Of a DNA stretch of 64,000 bases, positions 27,086 to 34,039 are shown in pieces (within the stretch, counting starts at the first letter, position 1; each line of letters begins with the position of its first letter). Location: the NCBI RefSeq assembly GCF_043789415.1, contig NZ_JBDLLW010000001.1, forward strand, positions 1,674,001 through 1,738,000. The letters run 5' to 3'. Below the pieces are notes generated by a model. The model made no database searches. It saw only the letters and a list, made by a program, of their open reading frames with translations, and was not told where the DNA came from. A program made the position numbers and the translations under genes. The stretch comes from Renibacterium sp043789415. GTDB taxonomy: Bacteria; Actinomycetota; Actinomycetes; Actinomycetales; Micrococcaceae.

Positions 27086-27196
27086 CACCAGATCATCGTT
27101 TCATGGACTACCGCCGCCGCGTCAATGACCGAGAGCTGATTTTCACGGTGTCGATCATTGCCTTGCTCAGCAGCAGGGCAGCAACGCTTCTGGTCA

Positions 27197-27460
27197 CTAG
27201 TGACCAACCGCCATGCCTTTGCAGGGACTCTGGACTGGTTGGTTCTGAGCTGGTTGGTTCTGGACCGACGGATTCCGGACCGGCCGCCGATGCGTCAGCT
27301 CAGCTGACCTGAAGTACTTCATCAGTCTGGCTAACCAGCCGTCCTCCGCACGTTCCGCGATCAGCTCGCGCTCGATCCGACGTCGTTCGAGCCGCCGCCG
27401 TAACTCACGTTCTTCATACTCTGCCAAAGTGCTTGAAATCAATGCTGGGTTGGTAAACAT
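27197..27460 (-). CDS. Small charged hypothetical protein
   Basis: 87 residues, not recognised. N-terminal Glu/Arg-rich helix (YEERELRRRLERRRIEREL), then WLARLMKYFRSAEL, then a short repetitive tail of PVQNQ/PAQNQ units encoded by near-identical direct repeats in the DNA (about 27222-27265). A strong GGAGG lies five bases before the ATG, which argues for translation. Similar Arg/Glu-rich short proteins are common in Micrococcaceae with no known role. Confidence 0.6.
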   Translation of the reverse strand: MFTNPALISSTLAEYEERELRRRLERRRIERELIAERAEDGWLARLMKYFRSAELTHRRPVRNPSVQNQPAQNQPVQSPCKGMAVGH

Positions 27461-27603
27461 CGTTCCTCCAGGTGTTCTTTCGATGTACCCAATATTTCCG
27501 TCTAAGGTAACCGCCTTACCTCGGTCAATTGCCCTATCTTTGACATCTCACCAAGACTGCGGAGCCTTAGTCCGGTGCCCTGGAAATCAGCGCCTGAGTC
27601 CAT

Positions 27604-27655
27604 GAACTACATCCGTGTAAGTTATGCCCAACTGTGGAAAACTCTGTGGATTTCA
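27604..27655. repeat. Direct repeat copy 1 with paired DnaA-like boxes
   Basis: Copy 1 of a 52-bp element (GAACTACA, then CGTGTAAGTTATGCCCA, then TGTGGA, then TCTGTGGA shared with copy 2 at 27852-27903). On the minus strand it carries TTTTCCACA (27633-27641) and AAATCCACA (27645-27653), 12 bp apart. Confidence 0.75.
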
Positions 27656-27851
27656 GCGCTTCCTGATGAACGAGGAATTGGCGCAGTTCGAGGATTCGGA
27701 CGGGGAGGTCGGCGAGGCCAGCTGAGTCTAATATCCTCGCCCGAAACACCCGGCTGCTCAGCGCAATGAATCACGCATAAGAGAAGTAAAAGCGGGGCCC
27801 ACCGAATTCTCGGTGGGCCCCGCTATGAAATCTCAGCCTCGATCGGAAGGT
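27656..27851. other. Non-coding segment between the two direct repeats
   Basis: No credible gene. It contains the rhomboid-gene terminator (27791-27824). Together with 27461-27603 this makes a gene-free stretch of about 440 bp; the left part has a dyad-like GGTAACCGCCTTACC around 27507. Confidence 0.5.
27791..27824 (-). terminator. Strong terminator of the cyclophilin-rhomboid operon
   Basis: Perfect 15-bp arms AGCGGGGCCCACCGA/TCGGTGGGCCCCGCT around ATTC. In the minus direction it is followed by TTTACTTC. It lies 78 bp beyond the rhomboid stop. Confidence 0.85.
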
Positions 27852-27903
27852 GAACTACAAGCGTGTAAGTTATGCCCAGATGTGGATTTCTCTGTGGATA
27901 ACT
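27852..27903. repeat. Direct repeat copy 2 with paired DnaA-like boxes
   Basis: Copy 2 of the element at 27604-27655. On the minus strand it carries AAATCCACA (27881-27889) and the consensus DnaA box TTATCCACA (27893-27901), again 12 bp apart. It abuts the stop codon of the rhomboid gene. Confidence 0.75.
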
Positions 27904-28783
27904 AGAAGATGTACTGCTGGCTGATCTCGTGCAGCGCGGCTGTCCGCCACACCGTGCAGAGCAGTAGAACGACGAGCAGTGCAGCCATACCACCCCACTG
28001 CAAAATACGCTGACTCTTACCGGCCGGAGCATAGATGAAGATGGCGGCGAGCAAGGCCCCACCGATCAGGCCGCCCAGATGAGCCTGCCAGGCGATATTA
28101 GTCCCCGGGAGGAAGCCGATCACGCCGTTGATCACCAGAAGCACCACGATCTGACGGAGATCGCCGCGTTGCTTCAACTGAACCACAAACAAGGCACCGA
28201 AGAGACCGAAAATGGCTCCGGAAGCACCCACCACGGCCTGTCCCGGTGCCGCGATCAAAAGCACCCCTACCGAGCCGGCCAATCCAGAGACCAAGAACAG
28301 CATTAGGAAGCGCAATCGGCCAAAAATCGGTTCAAGTGCATTCCCGAGCACATAGAGCGAATACATATTCAGGGCGATGTGCAGCAGGAACCCGGTGGAA
28401 TGCGTGAACACCGAGGTCAGCATCCGCCAAGGCTGGGTTTCGGTGGTTACTGGCGCATAGAGGAAGGCGTCGGAAATCCCCAGGCCAGGGATCCACTCAC
28501 CGATGAAGACCAAAACGCAGATGGCAATCAGAGTGAAGGTCACCACCGGGCGCCCGCCACGGGCTACCCCGCCGAAGACGGCGCGTTTTACCGGAGCGGC
28601 CTTGCTGGTCTCACGAACGCAGTCCACGCATTGAATTCCGACGGCGGCCGGCCGCTGGCACTCGGTGCAGGCCGGTCGGCCGCAGCGTTGGCAGCGGACA
28701 TAGGACACCCGGTCCGGATGCCTTGGACACACTGGAACGTCGGCACCCTGACCGGAGGCCGCCGTCGGAATTCCGTAACTCAC
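27902..28783 (-). CDS. Rhomboid-family intramembrane serine protease with N-terminal zinc-finger-like region
   Basis: Cleaves membrane proteins within the bilayer. 293 residues: an N-terminal B-box-like cysteine cluster (CxxH, CxxC, CxxC, CxxC within about 19-57), then six to seven membrane helices with the rhomboid signatures: HIALNMYSLYVLG, catalytic Ser in VVGASGAIFG and catalytic His in AWQAHLGGLIGG. Follows the cyclophilin gene by 11 bp and is probably cotranscribed, the usual arrangement in Micrococcaceae. A strong terminator ends the operon. Confidence 0.95.
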   Translation of the reverse strand: MSYGIPTAASGQGADVPVCPRHPDRVSYVRCQRCGRPACTECQRPAAVGIQCVDCVRETSKAAPVKRAVFGGVARGGRPVVTFTLIAICVLVFIGEWIPGLGISDAFLYAPVTTETQPWRMLTSVFTHSTGFLLHIALNMYSLYVLGNALEPIFGRLRFLMLFLVSGLAGSVGVLLIAAPGQAVVGASGAIFGLFGALFVVQLKQRGDLRQIVVLLVINGVIGFLPGTNIAWQAHLGGLIGGALLAAIFIYAPAGKSQRILQWGGMAALLVVLLLCTVWRTAALHEISQQYIF

Positions 28784-28794
28784 GTTGTTGTGCC

Positions 28795-29337
28795 TTAGAG
28801 CTTCTCGATGGTGACCGAGTTGATCACCACGTCCTCGAGTGGCTTATCGCCACGCGCGGTGGGAACTGCCTCAATGGCGTCCACGACGGCGCGGGACTCC
28901 TCGTCCGCGACCTCGCCGAAAATGGTGTGCTTGCCCTGGAGGTGCGGGGTGGGCACGGTAGTGATGAAGAATTGTGAACCGTTGGTGCCGCGCCCCATCT
29001 GGATACCGGCGTTGGCCATCGCAAGCAGGTAGGGCTTGTTGTAGACGAGCTCGGGGTGGATCTCATCGTCGAAGGTATAACCGGGGCCGCCGATGCCCTG
29101 ACCGAGCGGATCGCCGCCCTGGAGCATGAACTGGCGGATGATGCGGTGGAAGATGACCCCGTTGTAGAAGGGCTCATTGCTCTTCTCTCCCGTTGCCGGG
29201 TGGGTCCAGGTCTTCTCACCCGTGGCCAGACCGATGAAGTTCTCTACGGTCTTCGGCGCGTGGTTGCCGAACAAGTTCAGTGTGATATCACCGTGGTTGG
29301 TGTGCAGGGTTGCTTTTGCGGTAGGAATAGCAGTCAT
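28795..29337 (-). CDS. ppiA: Peptidyl-prolyl cis-trans isomerase, cyclophilin type
   Basis: Folding catalyst for Xaa-Pro bonds, cytoplasmic because no signal peptide is present. 180 residues, full-length cyclophilin: HTNHGDITLNLFGNHAPKTVENF, FHRIIRQFMLQGGDP (catalytic Arg), GTNGSQFFIT and GKHTIFGEV. First gene of the operon with the rhomboid protease; divergent from the LEA-like protein gene. Confidence 0.95.
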   Translation of the reverse strand: MTAIPTAKATLHTNHGDITLNLFGNHAPKTVENFIGLATGEKTWTHPATGEKSNEPFYNGVIFHRIIRQFMLQGGDPLGQGIGGPGYTFDDEIHPELVYNKPYLLAMANAGIQMGRGTNGSQFFITTVPTPHLQGKHTIFGEVADEESRAVVDAIEAVPTARGDKPLEDVVINSVTIEKL

Positions 29338-29466
29338 AACGTAATTCTTTCACGTTCGTCGAGCTGAAATCGGAGTTCCACTCACAGCGCACAGTCACAA
29401 CGCAGACTCGCAGGCCGAGCTCAATCGACGTAGGCTAGAGAGAAATCCAATAATCGGGAGGTAATT

Positions 29467-30405
29467 GTGAAAAAGGCAGACCAGGTAGCCCGGGACTTTG
29501 ATGAAACCTTGAGCAACGGCGTCGAAGCCGCAAGGAGCTGGGCGGAGAAGAGCATCGAAGCCGCCTCGCCCAAGGTCCAGGAGGGCCTGCGGAAAGCAGC
29601 CCAGTTCACCGCGGATGGCGTTGCCACCGTGACTCCCAAGATCCAGGAAGGCCTCGAAAAGTTCGGGCCTCGCCTCTCTGACGCGGTTGATGACGCCGCC
29701 CCCAAGATCGCTGAAGCCCTCGAAAAGGCCACCCCCGCTCTGCAGACCGCGAAGGACAAGGTGGTGGACGAATATCTGCCCCTGCTCTCCGATAAGCTCG
29801 GCGATGCCGCCCAGGCCGTTGGCAAGGCGCTCGATGGAGTGAACAGCAATGTCTCCGAATACGTCACCGAACACGTGGCGCCGGTTGCCAATCAAACTGT
29901 CTCCCAGGCATCCGAAGCCCTGGCTCCAGTGATCAAGCAGAGTAAGCGAGCCGCCTCCAAGGCGCGTAAAGCAGCCGAACAAGCCGCCAAGCAGGCCGCT
30001 GAACAGTTCAAGCGCGAACAGAAGAAGGCGAATAAGTCAGGTGGCAAGGGCTGGCTCATCTTCGGTGTGATTGCCGCTGCTGTGGCTGCCGGTGCTGCAG
30101 TCTGGCGGGCTTCACGCCCTGTTGAAGATCCTTGGAAGACCCCGGTGCCGGTTAAGGACACCGCAGAAAAGGTCTCAGAGACGGTGAAAGACACTGCCGA
30201 AAAGGCTTCAGAAGCAGTGAAGGACACCAAAGACGCAGTTAAGGAAGAAGCGGCTAAGGTCGCTGACCAGGCCAAAGACACTGCCAAAGACGTCACGGAC
30301 AAGGTTGCAGACACTGTCGACCAGGCTAAAAGCACCGTCAAGGATAAGGCCGAAGAGGTCAAGAAGGCGGCCCAGGACGTCGTGAAAGACGCTACAGACA
30401 AGTAG
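29467..30405 (+). CDS. Ala/Lys-rich single-pass membrane protein with LEA-like repeats
   Basis: 312 residues, no clear family. Residues 1-190 are amphipathic helix-rich with DxxxxxAxPKIxEGLEK-type repeats; 195-213 form a membrane helix (GWLIFGVIAAAVAAGAAVW); 225-312 form a charged tail of imperfect 11-residue repeats such as AEKVSETVKDT and AEKASEAVKDT, the pattern of LEA/apolipoprotein-like helices. It starts at GTG 29467 behind GGGAGG. Similar proteins next to the cyclophilin gene occur in Arthrobacter-like genomes and are of unknown function; desiccation or cold protection is only an analogy. Confidence 0.8.
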   Translation: MKKADQVARDFDETLSNGVEAARSWAEKSIEAASPKVQEGLRKAAQFTADGVATVTPKIQEGLEKFGPRLSDAVDDAAPKIAEALEKATPALQTAKDKVVDEYLPLLSDKLGDAAQAVGKALDGVNSNVSEYVTEHVAPVANQTVSQASEALAPVIKQSKRAASKARKAAEQAAKQAAEQFKREQKKANKSGGKGWLIFGVIAAAVAAGAAVWRASRPVEDPWKTPVPVKDTAEKVSETVKDTAEKASEAVKDTKDAVKEEAAKVADQAKDTAKDVTDKVADTVDQAKSTVKDKAEEVKKAAQDVVKDATDK

Positions 30406-30447
30406 TAAACGCCGCTTTTTGGGGCCCAATGCTAGATTTGTTACATA

Positions 30448-31341
30448 ATGCCAAGCGATATAGCCGAGTCAGGCAGTAACACCCCGACCCCTGGTGCCTC
30501 CTCGGGTCTGCCGAGTGTATCCATTGTGATCCCCGCCTACAACGAGGAGAGCGTGATCAGGCAATGCTTGATTGCCGCTGTTTATCAGTCTGTTCCGGCT
30601 GATGAAATCATCGTTGTCGACAACCGGTCCACTGATTCGACCTGCGCGATCGTCGAGCAGATGCAACTCGAGTACCCGGAAAGCCCGATTCGGTTACTTC
30701 ATCAGAACGATGAGCAAGGCTTGATTCCGACCCGTAATTTCGGTTTGAATCACGCCGAGGGCGATGTGCTGGGGCGGATCGACGCTGACTCGGTGCTGGA
30801 ACCTGACTGGGTCGAACAGGTGCAGCAAGCCTTTCGGGATGATCAGGTGGCGGCAGCTACCGGACCGGTGGTCTACTACGATATGCCAATGCGTCGCTTC
30901 GGACTCAAGGCTGACGATAAGATGCGGCAACTGATGCTCCGGCTGGCCAAGCATCAGTACCACTTCCTCTTCGGCTCGAACATGGCCCTGCGCCGTACCG
31001 CTTGGGAAGAAATCCGCGGAGAGACCTGCCGAGACGAAAAAGACGAGATGCACGAGGATATTGATCTTTCCCTGCATCTGGCCGATCATGAACTCAAAGT
31101 TCAGTACGTTCCGAGCATGGTGAGCGGGATGTCAGCTCGTCGGCTGGAGGATTCACCTCGGGACTACCGCTACTACGTGAGCCGCTTCGAACGCACGTAC
31201 AAGGCTCATAACGTCAAGAAGCTCGCACTCAAGGCCCCTATGGTGGTCTTCTTCTCGGTGTATTTCCCGGCTAAAGTACTACGTGCCGTGCACACTGCGA
31301 GTGTCAATCAGATGGCACGTCGCGCCGCCCTACGGCCCTGA
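30448..31341 (+). CDS. Family 2 glycosyltransferase
   Basis: 297-residue GT-A enzyme transferring sugar from a nucleotide-sugar donor. PSVSIVIPAYNEESVI and IIVVDNRSTDST form the nucleotide-binding part, RIDADS is the metal-binding DxD region, and EDID in the later acceptor region fits the catalytic base area. The C-terminus has one hydrophobic stretch (about 262-275). No neighbouring polysaccharide genes, so the acceptor is unknown. Short 42-bp gap after the LEA-like gene, same direction. Confidence 0.9.
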   Translation: MPSDIAESGSNTPTPGASSGLPSVSIVIPAYNEESVIRQCLIAAVYQSVPADEIIVVDNRSTDSTCAIVEQMQLEYPESPIRLLHQNDEQGLIPTRNFGLNHAEGDVLGRIDADSVLEPDWVEQVQQAFRDDQVAAATGPVVYYDMPMRRFGLKADDKMRQLMLRLAKHQYHFLFGSNMALRRTAWEEIRGETCRDEKDEMHEDIDLSLHLADHELKVQYVPSMVSGMSARRLEDSPRDYRYYVSRFERTYKAHNVKKLALKAPMVVFFSVYFPAKVLRAVHTASVNQMARRAALRP

Positions 31342-31515
31342 AGAGCAATCTGAAAAGGGATCCGATCTTTCCGCTTATCTTGATAACTTGCTCTCGAATC
31401 AAATAACGGATCCGAGCGATTGGGTAACTCAAGCGCCCAACTAGGGGAACAAAATCCCCCGTTTTGCGTTGTCCGTAATGTACAAGTTGCTCAGTGAATC
31501 GAAAGAAACCTCACC

Positions 31516-31896
31516 ATGACTGCTCCGCACCCAGGCAAGCGCGTTCTTCAAAGCTACATCGACACCATCAACGCCAATGATCTCGAAGGATTGCTCGGGT
31601 TATTCGCCGAAGACGTCGAGTGGGAAGACCCTTATGGCTCCCCGGTTCGTAAAGGACGCGAAGCACTCCGCGAGGTTTACAGTCCGCTGATCGGCTCCCT
31701 CAACATGACCCTCGACGGTCCGATCAGGGGCTCGGAGGGGAATCGCGCTGCGATGGCCTTCAGCTTCGAAGTGGAAATCGATGGCAAACGCTTTGGAGCT
31801 ACTGCAATCGATGTGGTTTCTCTGAACGAGGCAGGGCTGATCACTCACTTTCAAGCCTACTGGAGCCCGGGGGACCTGGAAGAAATAGCCTCTTAG
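31516..31896 (+). CDS. SnoaL-like/NTF2-fold protein (steroid delta-isomerase-type)
   Basis: 126-residue protein of the NTF2 superfamily: VLQSYIDTINANDLEGLLGLFAEDVEWEDP at the N-terminus (typical helix-strand pattern) and a closing beta sheet ending HFQAYWSP. An Asp or Glu in the pocket could act as base in isomerase-type members, but the substrate is unknown. GAAAGAAACCTCACC precedes the ATG; the ribosome-binding site is moderate. Confidence 0.82.
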   Translation: MTAPHPGKRVLQSYIDTINANDLEGLLGLFAEDVEWEDPYGSPVRKGREALREVYSPLIGSLNMTLDGPIRGSEGNRAAMAFSFEVEIDGKRFGATAIDVVSLNEAGLITHFQAYWSPGDLEEIAS

Positions 31897-31913
31897 CGGC
31901 CCGAATTTTTATT

Positions 31914-31939
31914 CCAGCGACTATCCATCGGATCGCTGG
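31914..31939. terminator. Weak hairpin between convergent SnoaL-like and DMT genes
   Basis: CCAGCG/CGCTGG stem with an additional ATCC/GGAT inner stem and a 3-base bulge. No strong T tract on either side. Confidence 0.35.
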
Positions 31940-31951
31940 GTTGTCCATTCT

Positions 31952-32833
31952 TCAAGGGGAACGCCGCTGTGACCTCGGCAAGCCCCTACTCTGACCCAGA
32001 ATTACCACGGCTAATCCGGCCAGAATGAGTAACAACCCGGCATAGGTTCCCGAGGGAAGCCTTTCATTCAGGAAGACGGCGGCCAGAAGAGCAGCACCTG
32101 GGATCTCCAGCAGGATCAGCATAGAAATCACTAACGGACTCATGCTGGCCAGCAAATAGTTAATGATGCTATGACCCATGATTTGCGCCACCAGGGTCAC
32201 CGCAATAATGCCTAACCATACCCAGGTTCCGAAGCCAATCAGCGGGACACTGAAGATCAGCGCAAGAATGAGCAGGAAGAGGGCACAGATACCGTAGCAG
32301 AGCGTCGTATAGACCCCCGTGGTCATGGTCTCCCGAGCTTTGGCACCGACCATGGTATATATTCCGGCTAAGGCACCACCCGCTACACCGAGCAGGTCTC
32401 CGGTAAGAGCTTGAGCGGAGGTACTGAAATCCAGACCGGTGATCACCACCACACCTATCAGGGCTAAGAGTAAGCCGCAGAAGATCGCTGGGATCTGACG
32501 GATTCCCCTGATCAGTTGGAAGAGCACAATCCAAGCGGATTGCAGGCAGACCAAAGCGGTGGCTGCCGCCACAGACGTCAGCTGAAGCGCCGTGATGAAG
32601 CTGGCGAAGTGCAGCGCGAGCGCCGCAGCTCCCAGGGTGGACACCAGATAGTCCTGGCGAGTGAGCTGACGGAACTGTTGGCGCTGCCGAAGCACCGTAG
32701 GTGTGCCCATGATCGCCGCACCCAAGGCATTGCGCCAGAAGGCTATAGCAAGTGCGGGGGCAGCGGTGGCGGCCATAATGGGCCCCGAGGCCGCGACCCC
32801 CAGTACGGCGAGCCCCACCAGAAGATAATTCAC
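31952..32833 (-). CDS. DMT-superfamily (EamA) transporter
   Basis: 293 residues with about ten membrane helices as two EamA repeats (about 1-135 and 148-285). AIAFWRNALGA and PLVISMLILLEIPGAALLAAVFLNERL are typical of the repeats. Substrate class is metabolite or amino-acid efflux by family analogy only. GTG start at 32833. Terminates convergently with the SnoaL-like gene. Confidence 0.88.
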   Translation of the reverse strand: MNYLLVGLAVLGVAASGPIMAATAAPALAIAFWRNALGAAIMGTPTVLRQRQQFRQLTRQDYLVSTLGAAALALHFASFITALQLTSVAAATALVCLQSAWIVLFQLIRGIRQIPAIFCGLLLALIGVVVITGLDFSTSAQALTGDLLGVAGGALAGIYTMVGAKARETMTTGVYTTLCYGICALFLLILALIFSVPLIGFGTWVWLGIIAVTLVAQIMGHSIINYLLASMSPLVISMLILLEIPGAALLAAVFLNERLPSGTYAGLLLILAGLAVVILGQSRGLPRSQRRSP

Positions 32834-33035
32834 CCCTCAACCCTAGTGCTCAGCCGAAGTTGTCTCGGCTGGCCGTGCCAATATGACGCCCTCTCGGGGA
32901 CCGCAGCACCACTCTTCGCATCGGCGTCCTCAGCGCCAATAGCCTCCCGAGCCCTGGATAGGTCTCCGACCAGGCAGTGAGTTATCGCGAAGTCATTGGG
33001 CAATCCCTGCACCGGGCGCAAGTCTTTAAACCTAA

Positions 33036-33066
33036 AAGGGCCGATCCACTGAGTGGATCGGCCCTT
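33036..33066 (-). terminator. Terminator after tRNA-Ala
   Basis: 13-bp perfect arms AAGGGCCGATCCA/TGGATCGGCCCTT around CTGAG. In the minus direction it is followed by TTAGGTTT. It lies six bases beyond the tRNA-Ala 3' end. Confidence 0.85.
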
Positions 33067-33071
33067 GACGG

Positions 33072-33144
33072 TGGAGGCACGGGGACTCGAACCCCGAACC
33101 CCCTGCTTGCAAAGCAGGTGCGCTACCAATTGCGCCATGCCCCC
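33072..33144 (-). tRNA. tRNA-Ala (anticodon TGC)
   Basis: 73-nt cloverleaf on the minus strand: acceptor GGGGGCA/TGCCTCC with discriminator A, D-arm, anticodon stem CCTGC/GCAGG with loop TTTGCAA (anticodon TGC), T-arm with GGTTCGAGTCC-type sequence. CCA is not encoded. Confidence 0.98.
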
Positions 33145-33158
33145 GTCAGTGTTGGAAG

Positions 33159-33278
33159 CTATTCAACTTTATCAGTTGCTTCGTTCCACACGTTCTTCTG
33201 GCTAGTGGACTCTTGAATTTTCTTCCGCAAAAAAATCACACCGAACACTGCCGCAGCAATGAAGATCAACTTTTTCAC
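33159..33278 (-). CDS. DLW-39 family small protein
   Basis: 39 residues, beginning MKKLIFIAAAVFGVIFLRKK and ending VWNEATDKVE. It has one N-terminal hydrophobic helix followed by a short polar tail. GTG 33278 is preceded by GGAGAAGCT. The length of exactly 39 residues and the location between tRNA-Ala and tRNA-Ile near gyrA match the DLW-39 family of Actinobacteria, whose function is unknown. Confidence 0.85.
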   Translation of the reverse strand: MKKLIFIAAAVFGVIFLRKKIQESTSQKNVWNEATDKVE

Positions 33279-33300
33279 AGCTTCTCCTTCAAAGATTCCG

Positions 33301-33374
33301 TGGGCGTACCAGGACTTGAACCTGGGACCTCTTCGTTATCAGCGAAGCGCTCTAACCGCCTGAGCTATACGCCC
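33301..33374 (-). tRNA. tRNA-Ile (anticodon GAT)
   Basis: 74-nt cloverleaf on the minus strand: acceptor GGGCGTA/TACGCCC with discriminator A, D-arm TAGCTCAGGCGGTTAGAGC, anticodon stem CTTCG/CGAAG with loop CTGATAA (anticodon GAT), T-loop GTTCAAGTC. CCA is not encoded. Confidence 0.98.
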
Positions 33375-33490
33375 CCTCGACCCTCTCGGGCCGAGATAAA
33401 ACTCTACAGCATCCCGCCGACCTCTCCAAATAGAGCGGAGATAGAGATCAGTGCGAAGCCTTCAATCGATACACGCTATGTGAGTGCACC

Positions 33491-33514
33491 GGGGCCCACG
33501 CGCCCGAGGGCCCC
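33491..33514 (-). terminator. G+C-rich hairpin downstream of the gyrA/DUF3566 unit
   Basis: GGGGCCC/GGGCCCC arms with a 10-base loop, 37 bp beyond the end of the DUF3566 gene. No T tract, so termination is only plausible. Confidence 0.4.
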
Positions 33515-33550
33515 ACACCGAGGTAGGAGGTGAGGGAAGGCGTGGGGACT

Positions 33551-34039
33551 TTAGTCGTCGGTCAGGGTGACCCCGATGCCGCCGACCAGGGTTGCCGAAA
33601 TGTTGTACAGCACGGCGGCCAGCATGGAGAGAGCGGTCAGCAGTACGACATTCACCACCGCCAGGATCACCGCATAAGAAGCAACCAGACCCAGCGAGGC
33701 GAAGGACTTGATGTCCACCGAGCCGCCTTCTTGGCCCTGGAAGTCATTGAGCAGCGAATTGATCCGGTCGAAAACACCGGTCAGATCCAGCACACCCCAC
33801 AGCACGATGGCCGCCACCACGGTGATGATGCCGAGAGCCACCGAAAGCAAAAAGGCCATCTTGAGCACCGACCACGGATCCAGCCGTGAGATCTGCAGTC
33901 TCGCCCGGCGGACTTTTCCCTTGGGCGCCGGCTTGACTAAGCCTGGGCGCTGCTGGGTTGCGGGCTTAGCCGCGGACGTCGGGCGCTGCGCCGGACGCGC
34001 TGGCGCACTTATTTTCGGGCCCGGATTATTCGTGCTCAA
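33551..34039 (-). CDS. DUF3566 membrane protein
   Basis: 162 residues: Pro/Ala/Lys-rich N-terminus of about 45 residues, then the DUF3566 domain with two membrane helices (about 58-85 and 118-145), ending GGIGVTLTDD. The family is actinobacterial and is almost always downstream of gyrA; function unknown, envelope-associated by topology. TTG start at 34039 overlapping the gyrA stop (TTGA), with GGGAGG upstream, indicates translational coupling. Confidence 0.9.
   Translation of the reverse strand: MSTNNPGPKISAPARPAQRPTSAAKPATQQRPGLVKPAPKGKVRRARLQISRLDPWSVLKMAFLLSVALGIITVVAAIVLWGVLDLTGVFDRINSLLNDFQGQEGGSVDIKSFASLGLVASYAVILAVVNVVLLTALSMLAAVLYNISATLVGGIGVTLTDD

Noticed and set aside
27510..27769. 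Short ORFs of about 60 codons around the DnaA-like repeats
   Set aside because: They run through the repeat element and have no start signals.
29395..29982. 195-codon minus-strand ORF opposite the LEA-like gene
   Set aside because: Antisense to a low-complexity Ala/Lys-rich gene; Gly/Leu-rich product is an artefact of composition.
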